Positions 6,976 through 13,407 of a DNA stretch of 22,887 bases are shown here, in pieces; positions within the stretch are counted from its first letter, which is position 1, and each line of letters opens with the position of its first letter. The position numbers and the translations under genes were made by a program. The stretch spans positions 1 to 22,887 of the forward strand of contig JAVEEB010000335.1 in assembly GCA_030840665.1 (NCBI GenBank), in the 5' to 3' direction. Origin of the DNA: Frankiaceae bacterium (GTDB lineage: Bacteria; Actinomycetota; Actinomycetes; JAVEEB01). Under the pieces are notes generated by a model, which made no database searches, was not told the DNA's origin, and saw only the letters and a program-made list of their open reading frames with translations.

Positions 6976-9092
6976 CGGGCGAGGCCCTGCTCGGCCCAGC
7001 GGGCGCGTTCCGCGTCGAACGCCTGGGTTCGTTGCGCCGTGAAGGCCGCGCCTTCCAGCGTGTCCGCCGAGCCCAGCACGTCGGCGTACGTCAGCGTCGC
7101 CGGCCGGGTGTCGAGGTCCCGCCGGCCGGCTTTGATGTCGTCGCGCCACTGGAGAAGTTCCTCGGGGGTGACCGGCACGAAGCGCAGCCGGTCGAAGAGA
7201 CGCAGCAACCATGGCGTGCCACCCGACTCCGCGTCGAAGCGCCACACGGGCACGGTCCTGCCGACGAGTTGGTAACCGCCGGGTCCTTCCATCCCGTAGA
7301 CGCACAAGTAGATTCCGCCAATCCCCACAGCATTTTCGGGGGTCCACGTGCGCGCCGGATCGTACTTGGTGGTGACCAATCGATGGGCCGGATCGAGCGG
7401 CACCGCGACTGGCGCACCCAGGTAGACGTCGCCGAGACCGACGGTCAGGTACGACGCCTCGGTCAGGATGCCGAACACATCGTCGCGCGCCTCGAGTCCG
7501 TTGACACGCCGGATGAACTCGACGTTGTCCGGGCACCAGGGCGCATCCGGGCGCACCGATTTCTGGTAACGCTGCATCGCCTCGTGCACGGTGGGGTCGT
7601 CGAGGGCGATCGGCAGGAACACCTCACGAGTGGGCAGTACCGCATCGCGCACGTCCGCCAGCTGCGCCCATTCCTCCGCAATGACAGTGGCGAGCGTCGT
7701 CAACGGCAGCGTCAGCTCGTCGACGGCAAAGAGCAGCGAGCGCACGCCCTCGACCGTCTCGACGATGCCCACCACTGCGCGGTCCGCCACGGCGAGCGCG
7801 AGCAGGTGAATCTGCAACCGCACCACGAGGTCGAGCACCGGCGGCCCGGCCTCCACCAGCAGGTGGTGGTCCCCGGCGCGCCGCACGGTGAGACTCGGTC
7901 GGTCGTCGGTCGGCGCCAGATCGACGAGTGCGGGCGGCCGCGTCGCTGGGCCGGCGGCGACCAGCGGCTCGGCACGCTCCGCGTCCGGCGCACCGGCCAC
8001 GGCCATCGCCACCGCCGAGGCCACGGCACCGGCCACGGCACCGGCACCGGCACCGGCCACGGCCACCTTCCCCGCCCGGTCGAGCCTCGCCCCAGCCAGC
8101 TCCGCTTCGCGGGCCCGGTTGAGCGCGTCGGCCTGCTCGGGTGTCACGGGACGCAGGAGCACGCGGTCACCCGGCCGTGCTTGCGCGAGCTGCCACCGGT
8201 CGGATTTCACGATCACGGCCGGGACGACGAAGCCGCCCAGGCTCGGACCGTCGGGGCCGACGATGACGGGAGTACCGCCGCTCAGCATGATCCCGCCGAC
8301 CGGGTACGCGCTGTCGTGGATGTTGCTGGGATGCATGCCGGCCTGGCCGCCGTCGGAGCGTGCCCACCGGGGCGCAGGGCCGACGAGGCGGACGCCGGTC
8401 CGGTCGGATCGGTGGTCGACTTCCCACTCGGCGGCGAACAGCTCTTCCACGCCATCGGCGGTCAGGTGCTCGGGCGCCCCGTGGGGGCCGGGTACGACAC
8501 GCAGCACCCAGGTGTCGCCCATCGGTGGCAGCAGGGCGCTCACGTCGACTGCCGGGCAATCGCCCTCGCGCCCGTCCACTGCCGCCCGCAGTTCGTCGCC
8601 GGACTTGAGGGCCCGGCCTTCGTGCCCGCCGAACTTGCCGAGCGCGAACGTGGCACGGCTGCCGAGGGCAAGCGGCACGGCGAAGCCGCCGGCGATCGCC
8701 AGGTAGCCGCGGATCCCTGGGCCTCGCATCAGGCCCATATCGATCGTTTGACCCGCGTCCACGACTGTAGGAATGCCAAGCGGGACAGGCCGGCCATCCA
8801 CGGTGGCCGCGGTGGCAGCCCCGGTGATGCAGATCGTGCCGCGCTCCAGGACGGTCAGCGTCGGGCCGCGCAACAATGCCTCGAGCAAGGCGGCGTTGGT
8901 GTCGTTGCCCGCACCGATGTTGGCGAGGGTCGCCGATCGGTCGTCCCAGGCCCCCGACGGTGGGACGCCGACGCCCCAGTAGCCGGCCCGGCCGCGTACG
9001 TCCTGGACCGTCGTCTGCACTCCGGGCTTGACCACGAGCAGAGCTCCGCCCGCGATCGCCACGTGTTGCATCGACTCGGTGGCCGCCGTCAC
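6972..9092 (-). CDS. Guanidine/urea carboxylase carboxyltransferase component (KipA–KipI fusion, no BC or BCCP domain)
   Basis: 706 residues from GTG 9092, whose GTGA overlaps the upstream stop; ATG 9071 is an alternative. Residues about 10-320 are a KipA/AHS2 domain (TTVQDVRGR, GVPPSGAWDDRS, RTGVRL, YPVGGIMLSGG), a low-complexity Ala/Gly/Val linker covers about 342-368, and 400-650 is a KipI/AHS1 domain with the urea-carboxylase hallmark YDPARTWTPENAVGIGG and YGMEGPGGYQLVGRT. The order AHS2-AHS1 is that of urea carboxylase; 5-oxoprolinase PxpB/PxpC fusions have the opposite order. Full urea or guanidine carboxylases have about 450 residues of biotin carboxylase before and a biotin carrier after. 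Both are missing; the protein stops right after FDAERARWAEQGLAR, the conserved stretch that normally precedes the carrier. Under a guanidine riboswitch the likely substrate is guanidine, giving carboxyguanidine. It needs biotin carboxylase and carrier supplied in trans. Confidence 0.88.
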   Translation of the reverse strand: MTAATESMQHVAIAGGALLVVKPGVQTTVQDVRGRAGYWGVGVPPSGAWDDRSATLANIGAGNDTNAALLEALLRGPTLTVLERGTICITGAATAATVDGRPVPLGIPTVVDAGQTIDMGLMRGPGIRGYLAIAGGFAVPLALGSRATFALGKFGGHEGRALKSGDELRAAVDGREGDCPAVDVSALLPPMGDTWVLRVVPGPHGAPEHLTADGVEELFAAEWEVDHRSDRTGVRLVGPAPRWARSDGGQAGMHPSNIHDSAYPVGGIMLSGGTPVIVGPDGPSLGGFVVPAVIVKSDRWQLAQARPGDRVLLRPVTPEQADALNRAREAELAGARLDRAGKVAVAGAGAGAVAGAVASAVAMAVAGAPDAERAEPLVAAGPATRPPALVDLAPTDDRPSLTVRRAGDHHLLVEAGPPVLDLVVRLQIHLLALAVADRAVVGIVETVEGVRSLLFAVDELTLPLTTLATVIAEEWAQLADVRDAVLPTREVFLPIALDDPTVHEAMQRYQKSVRPDAPWCPDNVEFIRRVNGLEARDDVFGILTEASYLTVGLGDVYLGAPVAVPLDPAHRLVTTKYDPARTWTPENAVGIGGIYLCVYGMEGPGGYQLVGRTVPVWRFDAESGGTPWLLRLFDRLRFVPVTPEELLQWRDDIKAGRRDLDTRPATLTYADVLGSADTLEGAAFTAQRTQAFDAERARWAEQGLAR
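7991..8067 (-). repeat. GC-rich short-period repeat encoding the interdomain linker
   Basis: Imperfect 6-bp units alternating GGCACC and GGCCAC on the + strand. In frame they give an Ala/Gly/Val linker of about 25 residues between the two carboxyltransferase domains. The hexamer period keeps the frame when copies are gained or lost. Confidence 0.75.
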
Positions 9093-9721
9093 TGTGACCA
9101 GCCGAGCAGCTGGACGGGGGTCGGGTCGTAGCCGTTGCAGGGGTTGTTGAGTTGTGGGCAGTTGCTGATCAGCACCACGAGGTCGCGCTCGGCACGTAGT
9201 TCGACGTACTTGCCCGCCGCGGAGACGCCGTCGGCGAACGAGAGACCACCGGTGGATGTGACCGGGACGTTCATGAAGAAGTTCACGTTGTGCGTGAGGT
9301 CGCGTTTCGTGAGCCCACGCTCGGCGGCCTTGCGCACGAACGTCGACCGGCAGGCGTGTTGGAAGCGCGTGTGCTCGCCGTACCGGATCTCGTTGCTTTC
9401 CTTGGCGCACGCCCCGCCGATGGTGTCGTGCCGGCCGCAGGTGTCCTCGACGATGGTGGCGAGGGGGTCCCCGTTGACGCTGCGCAGGACGGATCCGGTG
9501 GTCAGGTACACGGCTCCCTGGAAGCGGATCGTGTCGACGGCGCTGAAGCGATTCGTCAGGTCGTGCGCGTCGTAGAACAAGGTGTCGACGGCCTGGTTGC
9601 CGTGCAGGTCGACGACGCGAAACAACGACCCTGCCGGGATGTCGCCGATCCAACCGTCCCCAGCATCGATCACAACGTCGAGAAACTGTTGCTGGGTTCG
9701 GTTTTGGGATGATGTGCTCAC
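9089..9721 (-). CDS. DUF1989 protein, carboxyguanidine deiminase subunit with intact metal-site motif
   Basis: 210 residues, starting at GTG 9721 in a 4-bp GTGA overlap with the upstream gene. It belongs to the urea-carboxylase-associated DUF1989 family: EDTCGRHDTIGGAC (C95, H98, D99, C105), FQHACRSTF, NVNFFMNVPV, ISNCPQLNNPCN and DPTPVQLLGW are all present. These paired proteins were renamed CgdA/CgdB after guanidine-linked members were shown to form a carboxyguanidine deiminase that yields allophanate and ammonia. It sits directly between its partner and the carboxyltransferase gene, again with a 4-bp overlap, and downstream of a guanidine riboswitch. This supports guanidine rather than urea use. 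Which of the two is CgdA and which CgdB I cannot assign with certainty. Cytoplasmic; no signal peptide. Confidence 0.93.
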   Translation of the reverse strand: MSTSSQNRTQQQFLDVVIDAGDGWIGDIPAGSLFRVVDLHGNQAVDTLFYDAHDLTNRFSAVDTIRFQGAVYLTTGSVLRSVNGDPLATIVEDTCGRHDTIGGACAKESNEIRYGEHTRFQHACRSTFVRKAAERGLTKRDLTHNVNFFMNVPVTSTGGLSFADGVSAAGKYVELRAERDLVVLISNCPQLNNPCNGYDPTPVQLLGWSQ

Positions 9722-10437
9722 GCGCAGCTCCGCTCGGCCATGACCAGCGAGCGGGACGACTCGTCGCGGAATTGCCGGGCCGCGTCATCCGCCGCAGGGG
9801 CGTCGACGGCGAAAACGTCTGCCCGCACCGGCGCGGGCCGCCACTGAGCGTCCGGGTTGAGCGGGTGTGGTGAGGTCGCGAGTACGACGAACACGTCGAC
9901 CTCCGCACGCAGCTCCACGAAGTCACCCTCGCGAGCATGTCCCGGGACGAAACGCAGCGAGCCGGCCGCGTCGTCCGCCGGCGCGATCTTCGTGAACCAG
10001 TTGACGGTCGCGTGCAGGTCCCGGTTGTCGAGCCCGTGGACGCGCAGTTCCTCCAGCAGGCACGTGCGCGCGCTGCGCCGCCATTCGTTGCGGGCGCTCT
10101 GGTACGTCGTACCGCCGAATCGCGCAGCGATGTCGGCGTCCAGTCCGTGACCGGTGATCGCGTCATGCCAGTCCAGCGAGGACGCGGTGACGGACAGCAG
10201 CGCCTTTCCCATGTCGGACATGAGCGTCATGGGCGCGCGCACCGCAGCGGCCATCTGTGCCTTCAGCGTGTCCGGGACGTTGAGCCGCTCGGTTGTGTCG
10301 GCGGCCGCGTACACCAGCATCGAGACGCTCGCGTCGGGCCCCTGCGCGGTGAGGCGCAGCGCCTGCTGACGGCGCAACAAGATCGACCACCCCGAACCAC
10401 CGGGCACCTGTACGCCGTACAGGAGGTCTCTCGTCAT
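9718..10437 (-). CDS. DUF1989 protein, second carboxyguanidine deiminase subunit (Cys of the metal motif replaced)
   Basis: 239 residues from ATG 10437, where the family N-terminus begins (VQVPGGSGWS, residues 9-18). Family features: NVPDTLKAQ (53-61), SDMGKALLSVTAS (74-86), DWHDAITG (89-96), TYQSARNEW, LDNRDLHATVNWFTK (136-150), SPHPLNP (189-195). It is the partner of the next gene and would form a CgdAB-type heteromer acting after the carboxylase. At the position where the partner has DTCGRHD, this protein has SSLDWHD: the cysteine is Leu88 while His91 and Asp92 remain. No Shine-Dalgarno precedes the start; the frame is open to GTG 10563, but the extra 42 residues do not look conserved. It is the first gene after the guanidine-I riboswitch and the 18-codon upstream ORF, whose stop lies 43 nt before this start. 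Confidence 0.9.
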   Translation of the reverse strand: MTRDLLYGVQVPGGSGWSILLRRQQALRLTAQGPDASVSMLVYAAADTTERLNVPDTLKAQMAAAVRAPMTLMSDMGKALLSVTASSLDWHDAITGHGLDADIAARFGGTTYQSARNEWRRSARTCLLEELRVHGLDNRDLHATVNWFTKIAPADDAAGSLRFVPGHAREGDFVELRAEVDVFVVLATSPHPLNPDAQWRPAPVRADVFAVDAPAADDAARQFRDESSRSLVMAERSCA

Positions 10438-10466
10438 GCCGGTGGCCGGAGGTCGGTGCCGGCTCT

Positions 10467-10474
10467 CGGGAGGG
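10467..10474 (-). promoter_or_regulatory. Anti-heptamer that can pair with riboswitch 3' end or with the upstream-ORF ribosome-binding site
   Basis: The minus strand reads CCCTCCCG here. Its CCTCCCG part (10473-10467) is the exact complement of CGGGAGG, which occurs twice upstream in the same leader: in the riboswitch 3' strand (10598-10592) and at the ribosome-binding site of the small ORF (10553-10547). The two pairings exclude each other, which is the layout of an expression platform. The complementarity is seen; the switching role is inferred. Confidence 0.45.
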
Positions 10475-10480
10475 TAGACG

Positions 10481-10537
10481 TCACGGGGCTCGCCTCTCCG
10501 GGCGGCGACCGAGAACAACGTCGTGGTACGACGGCAT
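10481..10537 (-). CDS. Putative 18-residue upstream ORF in the guanidine leader
   Basis: ATG 10537 to TGA 10481 encodes MPSYHDVVLGRRPERRAP. GGGAGG (10552-10547) lies 9 nt before the ATG, a better ribosome-binding site than any in front of the operon's first structural gene. It lies between the riboswitch and the first DUF1989 gene, in a different frame from it. Four Arg residues cluster near the end (RRPERR); arginine carries a guanidinium group, but a link to sensing is speculative. I do not recognise the peptide. It could be a translated leader peptide or chance. Confidence 0.4.
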   Translation of the reverse strand: MPSYHDVVLGRRPERRAP

Positions 10538-10562
10538 GATCCCGGGCCTCCCGACGTCGGCA

Positions 10563-10582
10563 CGGCTTGTGAAACAGCCGTA
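10563..10582 (-). other. Hairpin between riboswitch and upstream ORF
   Basis: A perfect 6-bp stem, ACGGCT paired with AGCCGT, with an 8-nt loop. It follows the riboswitch closely and could be part of the expression platform. No run of T follows, so it is not a convincing intrinsic terminator. Confidence 0.35.
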
Positions 10583-10584
10583 CA

Positions 10585-10687
10585 CGCCTGGCCTCCCGGG
10601 CTTTTATCCCGCCGTGGAACACGACCGAGGCCGTGCCTGCGTCTCTTGGACCAGCCCGCTGTCGCCAGCGGCGGAACCCTAGACGCG
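10585..10687 (-). ncRNA. Guanidine-I riboswitch (ykkC class)
   Basis: The minus strand carries the signature blocks of the class in order: CTAGGGTTCCG (10682-10672), a hairpin CCGCTG-GCGA-CAGCGG with a GNRA tetraloop (10671-10656), GGCTGGTCC followed by AAGAGA, a variable stem CACG...CGTG, then CACGG and GGGATAAAAGCCCGGGAGG (10610-10592). These blocks match the known ykkC aptamer closely, for example that of Bacillus subtilis ykkC. The aptamer binds guanidinium and turns on guanidine transport or degradation genes. Downstream are two DUF1989 genes, a carboxyltransferase and allophanate hydrolase, the expected regulon. Recognised by eye from consensus, not by covariance search. Confidence 0.94.
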
Positions 10688-10689
10688 CC

Positions 10690-10705
10690 CCGCTGTGTAG
10701 CGGGT
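10690..10705 (-). other. GC-rich hairpin at the 5' side of the riboswitch
   Basis: CCCGCT-ACAC-AGCGGG is a perfect 6-bp stem with a 4-nt loop just upstream of the aptamer. It may protect the 5' end of the leader RNA or extend the aptamer's folding unit. Role unknown. Confidence 0.4.
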
Positions 10706-10748
10706 CCCGTCTACTACATCGCCTGTGTGTGACGGCGAAAGGACGCGT

Positions 10749-10769
10749 GCGTTCCGGTTACGTGAACGC
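10749..10769. promoter_or_regulatory. Inverted repeat in the divergent region, possible operator
   Basis: GCGTTC (10749-10754) and GAACGC (10764-10769) form a perfect inverted repeat with a 9-bp spacer, flanked by ACGCGT-like sequence on the left and GCGT on the right. It lies between the guanidine operon leader and the divergent GNAT gene, upstream of the riboswitch, where a promoter is expected. A dimeric repressor site is possible; no cognate regulator gene is adjacent. Confidence 0.35.
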
Positions 10770-10886
10770 GTGTTTCAGTCAGATGTCATGCGCCTCAGCC
10801 GAACCCCGCCGGAAACGCGCGGGCGCCGACCGGTCGTCATCAGGGAGACTGGTCGACAACGCCAGTCATGAGGAAAGGAGTTGCGG

Positions 10887-11360
10887 GTGACGGATCGGTC
10901 CCGCGACGGATACACCTTGACGCGCGACGTCGCGCGCGTGGACATGGACCGCCTGTTCGTATGGCTGTCCGAGGAGTCGTACTGGGCCAAGGGGCGCGAC
11001 CGCGACACGATCGAGCGGTCCGTCGCCGGGTCGTCGCCCTACTCCGTGTTCGCCGCGGACGGCACCCCCGTGGCGTTCGCGCGGGTGGTCAGCGACGGCG
11101 CGACGTTCGCCTGGATCTGCGACGTGTACGTGGATGCAGGTCATCGTGGCCGCGGCCTCGGAACCTGGGTGGTCGACAGCATCGTCGCTGATCTCACCGA
11201 GGCCGGCATCTTGCGGATGCTGCTCGCCACCCGGGACGCGCAGGACGTCTACCGGCGCAGCGGCTTCGAGGCGCTCGAGGGCCCGGACCGCTTCATGGAG
11301 ATCGACCGTCGCCCGACGCGCAATGCGATCCTCGGCCGCGAGGACCCTGTCAGCCCTTAG
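10887..11360 (+). CDS. GNAT family N-acetyltransferase
   Basis: 157 residues. The acetyl-CoA binding loop is present as HRGRGLG (R/QxxGxG/A) after CDVYVDAG, with a C-terminal DVYRRSGF strand-helix typical of GNAT enzymes and an N-terminal LSEESYWAKGRDRDTIERS segment found in a common actinobacterial and proteobacterial subgroup. Substrate not predictable. The start is GTG 10887: GGAAAGGAG (10872-10880) stands 6 nt before it; TTG 10881 in the same frame is directly against that site and so unlikely. The gene is divergent from the guanidine operon, and its last 11 bp overlap the 3' end of the convergent deoxyribosyltransferase-like gene. Confidence 0.9.
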   Translation: MTDRSRDGYTLTRDVARVDMDRLFVWLSEESYWAKGRDRDTIERSVAGSSPYSVFAADGTPVAFARVVSDGATFAWICDVYVDAGHRGRGLGTWVVDSIVADLTEAGILRMLLATRDAQDVYRRSGFEALEGPDRFMEIDRRPTRNAILGREDPVSP

Positions 11361-11817
11361 CCCCGGTCTGGGCGCGCGCCAGGCGCAGCGTCGCGATCAA
11401 GGCGCCGAGGTCCGCGGCACCGGCCGGCGGGGCGGCGATGACCGTTGTGCCGACGGCGTGGGCGTGGTCGACCTCGGCAGTCGTGCCGGCGGCGACGATG
11501 CCGGGTGGCGTCAGGTCGACCAGCACGTCGGCGGATTCGATCGCCATGTCGTTGACCTTCTGCGCCCGCTCGCTCCAGGCGCCTTGCCAGGCGCGGTGCG
11601 GGCTGTACACGAGGAAGCCCTCTTTGACGCAGGCGACCCGCACCGCGTCCCGCCACATCGTGTACGCACGGTGCGGCTCGCTGTCCCACATCCCGTCCTC
11701 CCACCAGATCCTGATGGGTCCGGCGAGCATCACGACGAGCGGTTCGGCGGTGGGCAGGTCGACCTGCACCGCGCCCTGGCCTTCGCGGGCGAGCAGTTCC
11801 GGGTCGAGTTGGGTCAC
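11350..11817 (-). CDS. Nucleoside 2-deoxyribosyltransferase-like protein
   Basis: 155 residues from GTG 11817. The N-terminal VVMLAGPIRIWWEDG resembles the ligand-binding start of the Rossmann-like deoxyribosyltransferase fold, and SADVLVDLTPP...GTTAEVDHAHAVGTTVI carries the family's GTxxE motif with the likely nucleophile Glu. Related enzymes transfer or hydrolyse deoxyribose in nucleosides or nucleotides; some members are phage or defence related, but nothing nearby indicates that. It follows rarD by 59 bp on the same strand, so the two may be co-transcribed. The 3' end overlaps the convergent GNAT gene by 11 bp. The start is chosen where conserved sequence begins; only a weak GCAGGG precedes it. 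Confidence 0.72.
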   Translation of the reverse strand: MTQLDPELLAREGQGAVQVDLPTAEPLVVMLAGPIRIWWEDGMWDSEPHRAYTMWRDAVRVACVKEGFLVYSPHRAWQGAWSERAQKVNDMAIESADVLVDLTPPGIVAAGTTAEVDHAHAVGTTVIAAPPAGAADLGALIATLRLARAQTGAKG

Positions 11818-11876
11818 CCCTGCAGTATGCGGACGGCGGCAGTCTCCCGGACAGCACCGGAGACTGTGTACGACGA

Positions 11877-12785
11877 TCAGGCGACCGCGGCGTCGCCCGT
11901 CACTCGTATCTGCTGGCGGTAGTGGCGAAACGCCTCCGCCGTGTACAGGGCGAGCGCAACCCATACCAAGGCGAATCCGACGAGACGCGCCGGCGGCATG
12001 GGTTCGTGACGCAGCAACACGCCGAGTGCGAACTGCATTAGCGGCGTGATGTATTGCAGGACGCCCATGGTGGACAGTGGCACGCGAGTGACCGCCGCCC
12101 CGAAACACAGCAGGGGCACGGCTGTGACGAGACCGGCGCCCGCCAGTAGCAGCGTCGTCGCCACGGATTCGTGTCCGAAGACGAGCGTGCCACGGGACTG
12201 CAGGAACCCGAGAAACGCCAAGGCAGGAAGGAAAAGGACCGCCGTCTCGACGGTCAGGCCCTCCACCGCCGGTGCGCCTGCCTTCTTCTTGAGCAAACCG
12301 TACGTCCCGAAGGACGCGGCCAGCGTCAACGCGATCCACGGCGGGCGGCCGTAGTCCAGCGTGAGCACGACGACCGCCACCGCCGCGACCGCGAGCGCCG
12401 CCCACTGCAAGCGCCGCAACCGCTCACCCAGGAAGGCCGCGCCGAGGACGACGAGGACCAGCGGGTTGATGAAGTAGCCGAGCGAGGTCTCCACCACGTG
12501 GCCGGCGTTGACCCCGTAGATGTACACGAGCCAGTTGATGGCGATGAGGATCGCGGCACCCGCGAGGTAGAGCACGCGCCGCGGTTCGTTGCGGTAGCGC
12601 GCGATCCACGACCATTGGCGTCGTACAGCGAGGATCGCCACGACCACGAGGAACGACCAGACGATCCGGTGGGACAGGATCTCGCCGGCGCCGGCCGGCT
12701 TGAGCAGCGGCCAGTAGAGCGGGAAGAGCCCCCACGTGGCGTACGCCGCGATGCCCAGCGCCATTCCGCGACGGTCCGCCCTCAC
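11877..12785 (-). CDS. rarD: EamA-family permease RarD
   Basis: 302 residues from GTG 12785, close to the usual length of about 300. About ten hydrophobic helices are visible. The N-terminus RRGMALGIAAYATWGLFPLYWPLLKPAGAGEILSHR is typical of RarD, as are LNWLVYIYGVN-like INWLVYIYGVNAGHVVETSLGYFINPL and GVLQYITPLMQFALGV. It is an inner-membrane drug/metabolite-type transporter whose substrate is generally unknown. The frame stays open to ATG 12836, which would add 17 residues poor in conservation; ATG 12764 is the shorter choice. It is divergent from the VOC gene starting at 12872. Confidence 0.92.
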   Translation of the reverse strand: MRADRRGMALGIAAYATWGLFPLYWPLLKPAGAGEILSHRIVWSFLVVVAILAVRRQWSWIARYRNEPRRVLYLAGAAILIAINWLVYIYGVNAGHVVETSLGYFINPLVLVVLGAAFLGERLRRLQWAALAVAAVAVVVLTLDYGRPPWIALTLAASFGTYGLLKKKAGAPAVEGLTVETAVLFLPALAFLGFLQSRGTLVFGHESVATTLLLAGAGLVTAVPLLCFGAAVTRVPLSTMGVLQYITPLMQFALGVLLRHEPMPPARLVGFALVWVALALYTAEAFRHYRQQIRVTGDAAVA

Positions 12786-12871
12786 CTCGGCTGCCGTCGC
12801 GTCATGCGACCACGGTACGCAGGGGCACGCGGGCATCCCGATGGCGGCTTCCCGCTGTTAGCCTGCGCTCC

Positions 12872-13309
12872 ATGGAGCAGCGGGTCAGCCTCATCACCCT
12901 CGGCGTGCACGATCTGGCGCGGTCGCGCGCGTTCTACGAGGCCCTCGGGTGGCACGGCGACGAGGTCGAGGAGACGGTCTTCTTTCAGGCCGGCGGCTTG
13001 GCGATCGTGTTGTGGGGTCGGGCGAAGCTGGCCGCGGACGCAGGCATCATGGACGTGCACCCGTCGGACGGGTTCGGCGGCGTCACCCTCGCGCACAACG
13101 TGCGGTCGGCCGCCGAGGTGGACGACGTCATCGCCGCGGCCCTCGGCGCGGGCGCGACCGTCACCCGGGCGCCGGCCGAGACGTTCTACGGCGGCTACGC
13201 GGGCTACTTCGCCGACCCGGACGGGCACCTGTGGGAGATCGCGTACAACCCCGGCTTCCCGCTGGCCGCCGACGGCACGATCACGATCCCCGAGTTCGGG
13301 CAGCCATAA
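12872..13309 (+). CDS. VOC (glyoxalase/bleomycin-resistance fold) protein
   Basis: 145 residues. Two beta-alpha-beta-beta-beta modules: module one starts SLITLGVHDLARSRAFYEALGW, module two VTLAHNVRSAAEVDDVIAAALGAGA and ends GYFADPDGHLWEIAYNPGF, with the typical metal Glu in LWE. Similar actinobacterial proteins are annotated as glyoxalase-like; the substrate is not predictable. It stands alone on the + strand between the divergent rarD and the convergent AraC-type regulator. Confidence 0.9.
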   Translation: MEQRVSLITLGVHDLARSRAFYEALGWHGDEVEETVFFQAGGLAIVLWGRAKLAADAGIMDVHPSDGFGGVTLAHNVRSAAEVDDVIAAALGAGATVTRAPAETFYGGYAGYFADPDGHLWEIAYNPGFPLAADGTITIPEFGQP

Positions 13310-13407
13310 CGCCCGCAGGGCTAGCCGGACATCCGCAACCCATGGTGGGCGGGACATGCGGGTCGCCAGGGCGGCCCTGATGTGCCACAAACCGACGTTG
13401 GCTCCTG

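Noticed and set aside
6972..9092. 5-oxoprolinase (PxpB/PxpC) assignment for the KipA–KipI protein
   Set aside because: The domain order AHS2-AHS1, the urea-carboxylase sequence motifs, and the riboswitch, DUF1989 and atzF context all favour urea/guanidine carboxylase.
1839..9131. Long + strand open frames (530, 735 and 730 codons) opposite the phosphatase, hemW/MOSC and carboxyltransferase genes
   Set aside because: They are stop-free antisense frames caused by high GC. Their products have no recognisable domains and are rich in Arg, Gly, His and Asp, while the minus strand encodes clear protein families.
9093..10166. Extension of the carboxyltransferase frame upstream to give a 1064-residue protein, possibly containing the missing biotin carboxylase
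   Set aside because: The extra part shows no biotin carboxylase motif and overlaps the two well-conserved DUF1989 genes in another frame.
10563..10582. Intrinsic terminator of the riboswitch
   Set aside because: The hairpin has a 6-bp stem but no T tract follows, so transcription termination is not supported.
13310..13407. Terminator between the convergent VOC and regulator genes
   Set aside because: Only a short GGCTAGCC palindrome and scattered GC complementarity were found; no convincing stem with a T tract.
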